Source: Mycoplasma wenyonii
Lineage (GTDB): Bacteria > Bacillota_I > Bacilli_A > Mycoplasmatales > Mycoplasmoidaceae
Assembly (NCBI RefSeq): GCF_003265155.1
Contig: NZ_QKVO01000005.1
Coordinates: 1-34,033 of the forward strand
Direction of reading: 5' to 3'
DNA: 34,033 nucleotides
Under the pieces are notes generated by a model. The model saw only the letters and a list, made by a program, of their open reading frames with translations. It was not told the DNA's origin and searched no databases. Positions 1-8,394 of this stretch are shown here, in pieces (within the stretch, counting starts at the first letter, position 1; each line of letters begins with the position of its first letter). A program made the translations under genes and the position numbers.

Positions 1-132
1 AAATTACCTAATCACATCTATCTTTTTATTGTTTGAAAACTTTAAGCTCAAATATATATCAAAGAAAAACAAATTTTGAGATATAAATATTCAACTAAAG
101 AAGAATTTCCGAGATTAAAAAAATTAATTTAG

Positions 133-429
133 CTATCCTGGTATTGCAAACATAATTAAGATAGAAACAATTAGTCCATAAATAGCTACAGATTCACATA
201 CTGCAGCCCCCACAATAAACTGCTTAAAGATAAGAGCCTCTACTTCCGGATTTCTCGCTAAAGACTCTACAGCCTTACCTCCAATATATCCCTGAGCTAA
301 TGCAGCCCCTAGTCCTGCCAGTATGGCAATCCCCGCACCAATACCTTTAATTGCCTTATTATTGTCAAAGAAAATGAAAGAGCCCCCCCCAGCTTGAAAT
401 AACTCATTCAAAAAAGACCTTAGACTCAT
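133..429 (-). CDS. atpE: ATP synthase F0 subunit c, copy 1
   Basis: Subunit c forms the proton-carrying ring of the membrane FoF1 ATP synthase. The 98-residue product has the two-helix hairpin: a glycine-rich first helix (KGIGAGIAILAGLGAAL), the polar loop (ESLARNPEVE) and a second helix with the ion-carrying carboxylate, Glu79, in AAVCESVAIYGL. Typical c subunits are about 70-80 residues; the extra length is an N-terminal arm (MSLRSFLNELFQAGGGSF) containing glycines coded by a G8 run. Start ATG has no Shine-Dalgarno and lies 6 nt after a 22-bp palindrome. It follows the coiled-coil gene on the same strand. No other atp gene is present in the window. Two more copies lie at 7.9 and 9.6 kb, nearly identical from the first helix onward. 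Family assignment is secure; why there are three copies is unknown. Confidence 0.95.
   Translation of the reverse strand: MSLRSFLNELFQAGGGSFIFFDNNKAIKGIGAGIAILAGLGAALAQGYIGGKAVESLARNPEVEALIFKQFIVGAAVCESVAIYGLIVSILIMFAIPG
383..390 (-). repeat. G8 tract in atpE copy 1
   Basis: Eight G on the coding strand followed by C, encoding the Gly-Gly-Gly near residue 14. The frame is open at G8. One-base slippage would frameshift the gene before the first membrane helix. Confidence 0.9.
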
Positions 430-435
430 TAACTC

Positions 436-457
436 AATTCAGCTGATCAGCTGAATT
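436..457. promoter_or_regulatory. 22-bp perfect palindrome before atpE copy 1
   Basis: A perfect self-complementary sequence built on CAGCTGATCAGCTG with AATT/GAATT flanks. It ends 6 nt before the atpE ATG on the minus strand. A second inverted repeat (acttact...agtaagt) lies just upstream of it at about 461-477. The two could form RNA hairpins in the leader, act as an operator, or end transcripts of the upstream gene; no T-run follows, so a simple intrinsic terminator is not favoured. Confidence 0.6.
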
Positions 458-554
458 ATTACTTACTGTTTCTTAGTAAGTTATTTTTATTAACTACTAC
501 TAATTATTAAAGACTCAGAAATCAAACTGATTTTATTTTTATAACTAGAATCTT

Positions 555-1631
555 TTATTTTGGTTCTGAGGTTAATTGAACTTCTAAATCTTTATCATTT
601 TTATTCTTTAGTATTCTTCCTTTAAATATTTCTGATCAATCATGAAAAGTAGTTTCACTTTTCTTGTAAATGGTGTAATTAGTATGTGAACTATTTAACT
701 GACTTTGTAGATTATTAATTTCTTGAGATATCTCAGTAGATTGGTCACCATCCTTTTTAATCTCTTCCTCTAATGCTTTAACTTGCTCTTCCAATGTTTT
801 TAACATTCAGTCCAAGTATTTTAGGGCTACAGTGGCAATCTTTTCTTTTACAGTAGCATATCCTTGTTGCAAAGAGTATATGTCACTCTTTTGTTGTAAA
901 GTCTTAATTTGTTCTGAAAGAGCTTTTTGGACTTCTGCTAACTCTTTCTTTGCTTTTTCAGCCCCTTCAGCCGAAGAGCTACTTGATGATGAACTTGAAG
1001 AATCGCCCCCCCCAGTTTTGTCACTTGTTAATGCAGACGCTGTGGCCTCTACAAGTAGGGAAAAAAGGGAGGGGGAATTCTCATCTGACTTCTTGCATTT
1101 TTCATTTTCTTTATTATTCTCTTGCTTAATGAAGCAATTGATTTTACTCAAATAAGTGTCTCACTTAGTTAAGTGTTGTATTAAAGTAGAATAACTTTCC
1201 TTAAGTGTTTTCTGTAGGTTTTCTCTTTTTTGTTGATCTAGTTTTTGAGTAGAGTAATCGGTAAAGCTTTTTCTTTTTTCTTCTAGCTTAGTTAAAGAAT
1301 TAGTAATTTTTATAAATAAATTCTTGAGTTTTTCAGTGGTTGATGTAATAGTTGAAAATAGTCTCTCAATGTTTTGAAATTCTTGACTTTTTAATCATGT
1401 AGCTGTAGATTTAGCTGAAGTTAATCTTTTTAATCATTCTTCAAGCTTCTTTAATCTAGAACTTGCAGTTTTTTCTAAATGTTGAAAGTCATGTTGACTA
1501 TTTGATTTGTCTGCTTGATATAGTCAATTAACCAAGCCAGATTCTTTTAGATAAGGAATTACAACAGAGGAAACTGTACCTGTTGAGATAATTGCAGAAG
1601 CAATTCCTATCAACTTAGCAAAAAGATACAT
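555..1631 (-). CDS. membrane-anchored coiled-coil protein, paralog 1
   Basis: Not a recognised family. The 358-residue product (TGA read as Trp several times) starts with a hydrophobic signal/anchor segment (about residues 3-29, LIGIASAIISTGTVSSVVI). Long Lys/Glu/Gln-rich stretches with heptad character follow, suggesting a surface coiled coil. A G8 run near residue 207 encodes Gly-Gly-Gly, followed by ten serines in a row and then a second coiled coil. The N-terminus and 5' flank are almost identical to the 8395-9483 gene; the rest has diverged. ATG start without Shine-Dalgarno. It is followed by atpE copy 1. I infer an exported or surface-exposed, possibly phase-variable, lineage-specific protein. 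Confidence 0.8.
1006..1013 (-). repeat. G8 tract in coiled-coil paralog 1
   Basis: Eight G on the coding strand followed by C, in frame, directly before the polyserine run. Slippage would truncate the protein about 60% of the way through. Confidence 0.9.
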
Positions 1632-1665
1632 TATTTAAATGTCTTCGTGACTGTATAAATAAATT
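1551..1665 (-). repeat. duplicated 5' module (signal segment plus promoter region), copy A
   Basis: Near-identical to 9403-9515. It covers the first ~27 codons of the coiled-coil gene and about 35 bp upstream, including the shared string atttaaatgtcttcgtgact. The identity falls off sharply after the anchor segment, which suggests gene conversion or recent duplication of a promoter-plus-leader cassette. Confidence 0.8.
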
Positions 1666-1795
1666 AAAAAATTTTTTATAAGAAAATTACCTTGAATTAG
1701 TTGCTTCCTTCCTCTTACAAAAAGCCACTTGCATACCAATAAAACACCAATAGTAATAAAATCAAGTAAAATCCTAGGATTAATTCCAACAATTC

Positions 1796-2545
1796 ATGAG
1801 TGATTGTTTAGGAGAAGATAAGAAAGTAGGTGTGACGGGAGCCAATAAAGTTAACTGGTTAGACAGAATTAATAAGGCTATAGCTTCAGGAGAGTTTGCA
1901 AAGTTACCAGATTTTGATCAAATGTTCGATGAAATAAAGTTTTATGGCAATGTAAATCTACATGTCTTTATTCTTGCCTCTAGAGGAGGAGTTGTTTCTT
2001 ATCTAGATCACTTGTATGCTTTCTTGGAAGTTGTAGGTTCTAGAGGAGCTAAGCCTTTTGTACATCTATTTACTGATGGAAAGGATGTACCTGAGAAACA
2101 ATTCATAAATGATCTTCCTGAAATAGAAGAGAAAATAAAAGCAAATAACGCAGTATTATCCTCTATTTCCGGAAGATTCTTTGCTATGGACACAAATCTA
2201 ATGTGAGATAGAACAGATAGAGTTGCCAGAGCCTTTAATAAAGAAAAGGTGACTCCTATTTTTAAATCTGCAGAAGAGTATGTGAAGGCACAATATTCAA
2301 GTACTTCAGATCAATGAATAGTTCCTGCAATTTCTGAAGAATATATGGCAAGTTCAGCTTTAAAGAAGAATGATATATTTGTAAACCTTAATTTCGACTA
2401 TCTGGGAACTAGACAATTGTGTCACACGCTAGTTGGTTCTGGTGACTTGTATGTGCATGATTTAAGATCACTTCCTCATTTAGTTTTGTATGAAATGGTA
2501 GAAGACCCGCACATGTTTGTTTCAGGAACATTATTTAGATGGTAG
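1796..2545 (+). CDS. stand-alone iPGM insert-domain protein, probably not a working mutase
   Basis: The 249-residue product aligns only with the inserted transferase domain of 2,3-bisphosphoglycerate-independent phosphoglycerate mutase (usual length about 510). It starts near the INKAI segment and ends after the MTEYD-equivalent (YEMVED). The phosphatase-like domain with the metal ligands and catalytic Ser is absent on both sides. An in-frame TAA lies 12 bp before the ATG, so no upstream part is missing from this frame. Substrate residues are changed: family GGVHS is GGVVS, DGRD is DGKD, GRYYAMDRD is GRFFAMDTN, and the FRPDR arginines are not kept. Trp codons include TGA. It sits 47 bp before deoD and is probably co-transcribed. 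It may be a binding or regulatory relic; a complete mutase would have to be elsewhere. Confidence 0.75.
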
Positions 2546-2592
2546 TTAGATAGTTATTCAGGGAAGTAGTTTTTAAGCCTATTTAGGTAAAT

Positions 2593-3339
2593 ATGACAAC
2601 ACCTCATAATGCAGCGCCTAAAGGCTCAATCTCAAAATATGTTATTGTTACTGGCGATCCTCTCAGATGTAAGAAATTTGCAGAACAATTTTTAAATCCT
2701 TGAAAACTTCTTAGCTCAGTTAGAAATTGTTATTGTTATACAGGAACTTATAAAGGAGTTGAAGTAACCATTATGGGTCATGGAATGGGACATGGTTCTA
2801 TTGGAATTTATACCTATGAATTATTTTCTCCCGATATTTATGATGCGGAACTTGTTATTAGATGTGGTTCTTCGGGAGGCATGAGCGACAAAACCAAAGT
2901 TAATGACATAGTTGTAGTGGAAAATATTAGAACTAACTCTAACTATGGCGAGTGATTGAATATGCCTCACAACAAAGAAGACACTATCAAAGTAGATCCG
3001 AAATTAGTAGAATTGGCACATAAGTGTGCAAAAGAATTGAATATTCCTTTAATTAATACAACTAACTGATCAACTGATAATTTCTATACTCCCTATAACT
3101 TAAGAGAACAAGGAGAAAGATCTAAATGTGATACTGTTGAGATGGAAAGTTATGTTCTTGATACTAATGCAAGATACCATAATAAAAAAGGCTTAACCAT
3201 TCTTACAGTTACTGACGCAATGAATAAGGATGGTAGTTTCTCTTCTTTAACTTGACAAGAAAGAGAAACAACCTTAAGCAATATGTTTTTGATTGGTCTT
3301 GAAGTACTTGTTCAATATTCTAAATTAAATAAATCCTAG
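2593..3339 (+). CDS. deoD: purine nucleoside phosphorylase (DeoD type)
   Basis: Cleaves purine (deoxy)nucleosides with phosphate to free base and (deoxy)ribose-1-phosphate, in cytosolic purine salvage. The 248-residue product matches the hexameric family in length. The residues known from the E. coli enzyme are present: His in TTPH, phosphate-binding GDPLR, Arg in VRNCYCYTG, Arg in IRCGSSGG, nucleoside-binding EMES (family EME), catalytic Asp in TVTDAM and the later Arg in WQERETT. The family MGHGMG segment is also present. Two internal TGA codons read as Trp. ATG start with only a weak AGG upstream. It lies downstream of the iPGM-domain gene. Its products would feed the phosphoribosyltransferase and PurB steps of salvage. 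Confidence 0.93.
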
Positions 3340-3410
3340 AACTTAATCAACTTAACTCCCTTAGTTATTAAGAAGTACTTTTTACTACTTTAAAACCTTT
3401 AATTCTTCTA

Positions 3411-4061
3411 CTACCTAACTATCTCTTTTCTGTCAAAATCTCTAGCTAGATATTGAGCACCTCTGTAATGTCACAGTCCTGTATCTTGATGAGGAGAGCA
3501 GACAACAAATATGTGAGAATCATATCCTTCTTCTTCGGAGATTGAATAGACACAAGATTGTATTTCCTCTAGTTGAGTGTTGCTACTTGTATAGTTAGAG
3601 AAACCTGCTCATTGACTTTTTTCTAATTGAATATAGTTAGGATTGTTATTGGCATATTGTTTTAAGGAATCGGTGCGAGTATCACTTGCCGGTATTTTTT
3701 TTCCTCCTAAGAACTTATTATTCCCCTTTGCTTCTAATAGATAGTATTTGCCATCTTTATTAGGGCTTTTTAAAGAATGCTTTCCTCCTCTGAAATCTAA
3801 TTGAACATCATCAAGCCATAGGTTAACACTAGTAAATTTTTTGTCATCTTCATTTTCATCTCCTATTTCTATTTGCGATCCATCCTGTTTTTGTAAATCT
3901 ATAAGTCTGATATATAATTCCTTGCCATTATTCCCTCTTCCCAGGATTAATCTAGGAACTTTCCTATTCTTACTTAATAATTGTGGAATTGTAGAAATAC
4001 CTGTAACTGCCCCCCCCACAAATAGGATAGAGAAAATTCCCTTTAAGGGTAGAGAAGGCAT
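3411..4061 (-). CDS. membrane-anchored hypothetical protein with G8 tract
   Basis: No family recognised. The 216-residue product begins with a short hydrophobic anchor (MPSLPLKGIFSILFVGGAVTG), followed by a soluble region rich in Lys, Asp and Asn and a C-terminal part with SHIFVVCSPHQDTGLWHYRG. Internal TGA codons (Trp) must be read through to reach the TAG stop. Gly16-Gly17 are coded by a G8 run. Such a leader plus G-tract arrangement recurs in other unknown proteins here, so I infer an exported, possibly phase-variable protein. It lies convergent to deoD and downstream of 16S on the same strand. Confidence 0.7.
4010..4017 (-). repeat. G8 tract in 216-residue protein
   Basis: Eight G on the coding strand followed by C at codons 15-17, inside the anchor segment. 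In frame at G8. Confidence 0.9.
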
Positions 4062-4167
4062 ATTTTTATACCTTTATTATTATTTTCTCAAAAATCTAAA
4101 AACCTTAAACAAAAACCATTTAAAAAGAAACAAGTATTTGTTTTAAAAACATTAACTAAATAAAACA

Positions 4168-4206
4168 GATAGTCTTTGACAATAAGGTAACCCGAAACGG
4201 TACAAC
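4168..4206 (-). other. 16S rRNA trailer half of processing stem
   Basis: The 3' trailer is complementary to the 16S leader at 5712-5752: both contain GATAGT, a TTGACAATA block and AGGTAA when read on the plus strand. The pair can form a long, slightly bulged helix bringing both ends of 16S together, the usual RNase III substrate. It marks the native 3' boundary of the gene. Confidence 0.75.
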
Positions 4207-4219
4207 CTCTTCCAAATAA

Positions 4220-5711
4220 TTTAAAAGCTTTCCACCCGCACGTTCTCGTACGGGTACCTTGTTACGACTTAACTCCAATCAAAATTACCAATCTAGACAC
4301 AATTGAATGTGGTTTTGACTAGTACTTTCTTTCATAGTTTGACGGGCGGTGTGTACAAGACCTGGGAACGTATTCACCCTGATATAGCTGACACAGGATT
4401 ACTAGTGATTCCAACTTCAAATAGGCGAATTGCAGCCTTTTATCCGGACTGAGATAGGCTTTAGGTGATTAGCTCACTATCGCTAGTTTGCAACACATTG
4501 TACCTACCATTGTAGCACGTTTGCAGCCCAAGGCATAAGGGGCATGATGACTTGACTTGGCCCCAACCTTCCTATATCTTACGATTCAGTCACTCTAGAA
4601 CTAGGTAACTAGAGAGTAGGGTTGCGCTCGTTACGGGACTTAACCAAACATCTCAAGACACGAGCTGACGACAGCCATGCACCACCTGTCTTACTGATTG
4701 CCTCCACTATATTTCTATAGCTTTGCAGTAGATTGCAAGCCTTGGTAAGGTTTTTCGTGTATTATCGAATTAAGCAACATGCTCCACCACTTGTTCAGGT
4801 CCCCGTCAATTTCTTTGAGTTTCATATTTGCATATATACTACCCAGGCGGGGCATTTAACGCGTTAGCTACAGCACTCGACTAGATGTCAAATACCTAAT
4901 GCCCATCGTTTACGGCGTGGACTACTGGGGTATCTAATCCCATTTGCTCCCCACGCTTTCAAGCCTCAGTGTCAGTTATATCCTAGGTACTCGCCTTAGC
5001 CTCTGGTGTTCCTCAATATATCTACGCATTCCACCGCTACACATTGAATTCCAGTACCCCCTGATTAACTCTAGGGAGGCGATCTCCATCGCACACATTT
5101 GTTAAGCAAATGCCTTTAACAATGGATCAACCTCCCCACCTACGCTTCCTTTACGCCCAATAAATCCGGATAATGCTCGTGACCTATGTTTTACCGCAGC
5201 TGCTGGCACATAGTTAGCTGTCACTTATTCAATTAGTACCATCAAGGCGCGCTCATTTCCTAGCGCGCTTTTTTTCCTAAATAAAAGAACTTTACAATCA
5301 GAAGACCTTCATCGTTCACGTGGTATTGCTCCATCAGACTTTCGTCCATTGTGAAAAATTCCTCACTGCTGCTTCCCGTAGGAATATGGGCCATATCTCA
5401 ATCCCATTGCGGCTGTTCAACCTCTCAGTCCAGCTACCCATCACTGGCTTGGTGGGCCTTTACCCCGCCAACTACCTAATAGGACATATTCCTATTTTCA
5501 CGCGAGGCCCCCGAGGGAGCCTCTTTGATTTAGTTTATAAACCTATGGAGTATTAATAGTCCTTTCGAACTGCTATCCTCCTCGTAAAAGTAAGTTAAAT
5601 ATGTATTACTCGCCCGTTTGCCACTAGCAGAACAAGTTCTACTCGTTCGACTTGCATGTGTTATGCATACCACCAGCATTAATCCTGAGCCAGAATCAAA
5701 CTCTCATTAAA
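4220..5711 (-). rRNA. rrs: 16S ribosomal RNA, lacking anti-Shine-Dalgarno
   Basis: All universal 16S landmarks are present on the minus strand: AGAGTTTGATTCTGGCTCAG at the 5' end, GTGCCAGCAGCTGCGGTAA (530 loop, with A where most bacteria have U in GUAAUAC), GGATTAGATACCCC, AAAGAAATTGACGGGG, TAACGAGCGCAACCC, GTACACACCGCCCGTC and AAGTCGTAACAAGG. Length is about 1,490 nt; ends are set by alignment and by the flanking stem. Helix 45 is intact with compensatory changes. After it, the usual GGAUCACCUCCUUA reads GGAAAGCUUUUAAA, so the CCUCC core is missing. No 23S, 5S or tRNA is attached; a solitary 16S gene is known in hemotropic mycoplasmas. Confidence 0.97.
4234..4255 (-). other. 16S helix 45 (dimethyl-A loop)
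   Basis: RNA arms ACCCGUACG and CGUGCGGGU pair fully (one U-G) around the tetraloop AGAA. E. coli has GGAA here; the two adenines methylated by KsgA are kept, while G1516 is replaced by A. Paired changes relative to E. coli show that the helix is under selection and the sequence is not random error. Confidence 0.85.
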
Positions 5712-5752
5712 TTGTTCCGGTTTACCTTTTAAGCTATTGTCAAAAAACTATC
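5712..5752 (-). other. 16S rRNA leader half of processing stem
   Basis: Complementary to the trailer at 4168-4206. The leader contains TTGACA on the minus strand, but this belongs to the stem and has no good -10 at the right distance, so I do not call it the promoter. The rRNA promoter must lie within 5753-5800 or further upstream; a small inverted repeat (gaactt/aagttc) is at about 5766-5778. Confidence 0.7.
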
Positions 5753-5796
5753 CTAAAAACCTGAAGAACTTCAAGTTCTCCTAATCTATTTTATTT

Positions 5797-6870
5797 ATGA
5801 CTGAATTATCTTCTTTTCTTTATCAAAAAGATGTGAATTTCAATTGAGTTAAAGAAAAAACTTTAGTTAGTATGTTGGCGGATGTTTTGAGAATTAGAGA
5901 AGGAGACAAAATAGCTTTTTATCTTCAAGGAGGTGTAGGTAAAAAAGTAAGTTATTTGGAATATTTGTAGCTACATCTAGAGCATTTTTAGATGAGAATG
6001 ATAATAAGAATTTTTTAAGTAGTGAATTAGGAAAAGGACTTCTTTATAGAGTATTAATTAAGGGCTGAAAGGTTTTTGCAAAGGGAATTGAAGAAAGAGA
6101 CTATTTAGATGACATTTCTATTAAAGAATTTCCTTGACAATTGTGTTGAAGCTTAATTTATCGAAAGTTAAAAGGCAATAGAGGTTGTACTATGTTAACA
6201 GAATATGAGGAACAAGATTTAATCGATAGATTACACCAAATTAATAATGATGAATTCTTGGAGGGAGAAAATTTTTCTTTTGATTTAGAAAGAGAGGAAA
6301 TTATTACTTATCCACATAAGAAAAGTTATGCAGGAAGAAAGAATAGTTGTGATATTTCTGAAAGGTTAATTTGAAAGATAGAAAAAAGAGTTAGCATTTG
6401 AGACACATTTGCAAACTTATATTTTGCAAAAATTCGATACTTTACCTTTAAAAGAGATTTTGTTTCCTTTACCCTTTAATCCAATGTGAATTGGAAATGA
6501 AGTATTTTGTGGCACGGGAATGCAGAGAATAGATCTATTAATTAAGCAAGAAAATGAAGATTTCATATTTATAAAGATAATTGAGCTTAAAGATGACAAA
6601 ATTCAGCTTGATTGGGTTCAACAACAGCTTTCCTGATATATCAAATGAGTTTTATGATATATTGTCCCAAGTTACTTAAGCTCTACTAAAAAGAAAATAA
6701 TAGTCATCCCTTGTATTATTGTTCCAAGCGTTAAATCTTCACAATATTATGAACTCGCACAAGAAGAGATAGTTTGTCTTGAAGATCGTGTAGAAATCTC
6801 TAAATTAGAAGTGGTACTTTTTCATTCTTTGAATGATTTATTGAGTTTTAGAAAGGTCATCTTTAACTAA
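5797..6870 (+). pseudogene. broken type II restriction endonuclease-like gene (two frameshifts)
   Basis: Conceptual repair gives about 357 residues. The first part (ending FYLQGGVGKK) stays open only in frame 1. Reading resumes in another frame as SKLFGIFVATSRAF, which needs one more A in the A6 run at 5941-5946. A second shift back to frame 1 sits in the A6 run at 6382-6387, where one A fewer restores IEKELAFETHLQ. The C-terminal third has a PD-(D/E)XK-like pattern: RIDLLI, then about 15 residues, then IIELKD. The N-terminal part resembles a small PUA/EVE-like fold only by general pattern (inference). It is convergent with, and overlaps by 33 bp, a broken adenine methyltransferase, hence the restriction-enzyme call. 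Slippage, decay or sequencing error could each explain the A-run shifts. Confidence 0.65.
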
Positions 6871-7845
6871 ACAATGAAGGTATTCTATGGTAGTTTCATT
6901 CTTTTGTAATCTACTTGCTTTAAATTTCTTGTATTCTTGGGTAAAACAACTGTAGGTACCAAACTTAGACATAACATCTTTAATTTCTTTTGAAGCCATT
7001 AAGCCTTCATTGTTGTAACTTAAAAAGATGTATTTGAATCTAGAGTTAGAAATTAAATCTTCAAAGACTTTTAAAACTGTTCTTCTAGAACAATATTTAC
7101 TTTTTTGTGATTGATACTCTCTTAATCCTGTTTTTCCATAAACTAGAGGATCATCATATCTAGCTATTGTCTCTAATAAGTGATAGTTAGTACAGTATTG
7201 TCTAGAGTTATATGGAGGATCTAAATATAAAACATCACCAGATATTTTCTTTATTAATTCATTGATATCTTCATTAAATACTTTTCCTTTAAGACCAGAA
7301 ACTATAGGAAGAGCCTCTAATTGAAACTCTTTATTAGCAGACTTCTTTATATGCTTGAGAAATGCTCCATATACAGAAGCTGTATTTGCATATTTATCTA
7401 TGGAATTGAATAAAGAGGCTAGATAGTAAAAATATTCTTTTTCACTTATTTGTTTCTACTTAAATAATTTCTCTAACTCTAATCTGATGGCATCACATTT
7501 CTTTCTATTCTCATTAGAGAAGTAATTTCTACTACTTCCAGAACCAAAACAATAATTTTTGTATATAAACCCTTCTTCCCCTTTTAAAGAATTTAGGTGT
7601 TATAGTAATTGTAAATTAAGTTCAAAACTATTTTCTAGATAGTGTTTATTAAGTACAAAGCTATAGTACTGAATATCATTTGCTAGTACTGTACATCCTT
7701 TAGCTTTAAAATTAGCCCCTACTATACCAGTACCTGCAAATAAATCTGCAAATATAAAGTGATCTCCTTTATTAAATCCAGTTACTTGAAAGATAGTATC
7801 TTCAAGAAACTCAATTAGACTGTGTTTAGATCCTATATAGTTCAC
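6838..7845 (-). pseudogene. N6-adenine DNA methyltransferase (D12 class), two nonsense codons
   Basis: Modification half of a restriction-modification pair: would transfer methyl from S-adenosylmethionine to adenine N6. Start GTG gives NYIGSKHSLIEFL, followed by the AdoMet-binding motif FADLFAGTG and, near the middle, the catalytic motif DPPYNSRQY. The frame is interrupted by TAA at 7600-7602 and TAG at 7456-7458, both in the same reading frame as the conserved blocks on either side, so these are point nonsense changes and not frameshifts. As neither is TGA, table 4 does not rescue them. Full frame is 336 codons. It lies downstream of atpE copy 2 on the same strand and overlaps the endonuclease tail. 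Target sequence cannot be deduced. Confidence 0.8.
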
Positions 7846-7929
7846 TGATTATTTTTGTCTTAAGCGCTTACTTAAAAAGGTTAGAAAATTTAAAACAAGC
7901 TCCGGATTCCTAAAAAGAATAGATTCAAT

Positions 7930-8223
7930 CTATCCATTCATCGCAAACATGATCAAGATAGAAACAATTAATCCATAAATAGCTACAGATTCACATACTG
8001 CAGCCCCAACAATAAACTGCTTAAAAATAAGAGCCTCTACTTCAGGATTTCTTGCTAAGGACTCTACAGCCTTACCTCCAATATATCCCTGAGCTAATGC
8101 AGCCCCTAGTCCTGCCAGTATGGCAATTCCAGCCCCAATACCCTTAATGGCTTTCTCGTTTTGTAGGACAAAAGCACTGCCCCCCCCTTGGAGCAATTCA
8201 CTAATAAATTCTCTAAAATCCAT
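7930..8223 (-). CDS. atpE: ATP synthase F0 subunit c, copy 2
   Basis: The 97-residue product equals copy 1 from KAIKGIGAG onward except for a few residues near the C-terminus, with the ion-binding Glu in CESVAIYGL. Its N-terminal arm differs (MDFREFISELLQGGGSAFVLQNE). The arm again contains Gly-Gly-Gly from a G8 run. ATG start without Shine-Dalgarno. It follows the second coiled-coil gene, the same pairing seen at 0.1-1.6 kb. The 171-bp spacer upstream holds no gene that I can see. Confidence 0.95.
   Translation of the reverse strand: MDFREFISELLQGGGSAFVLQNEKAIKGIGAGIAILAGLGAALAQGYIGGKAVESLARNPEVEALIFKQFIVGAAVCESVAIYGLIVSILIMFAMNG
8180..8187 (-). repeat. G8 tract in atpE copy 2
   Basis: Eight G on the coding strand followed by C, at about codon 13, in frame. 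Confidence 0.9.
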
Positions 8224-8394
8224 TAGCTAAATCTAGTTATTTATTTGAATATTTTGTTTGCGAAAGATCTAAAAGATTTAAAAAAATAGTAAGGATTTAA
8301 CAAAAGAATTAGTAAATAAGACTATTAATGGGCTTTTAAATTAACTAATTTTATTTTTGATCTAGTATTTAATAGGCTTTAATGACCAAACAAA

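Noticed and set aside
832-1155. 107-codon plus-strand frame rich in Ser and Phe
   Set aside because: Shadow of the coiled-coil gene; Lys/Glu codons read in antisense give Phe/Ser/Leu.
5320-5556. 78-codon open frame inside the 16S region
   Set aside because: It lies within conserved 16S sequence read on the opposite strand; rRNA accounts for it.
4220-5711. Possible intervening insertion in 16S near the GCGCGC-rich stretch around 5250
   Set aside because: The segment aligns with the variable helix of the V3 region and is flanked by normal 16S on both sides; ordinary variable-region difference.
5712-5752. TTGACA on the minus strand as the rRNA -35 box
   Set aside because: It is part of the leader/trailer complementarity and has no -10 at proper spacing.
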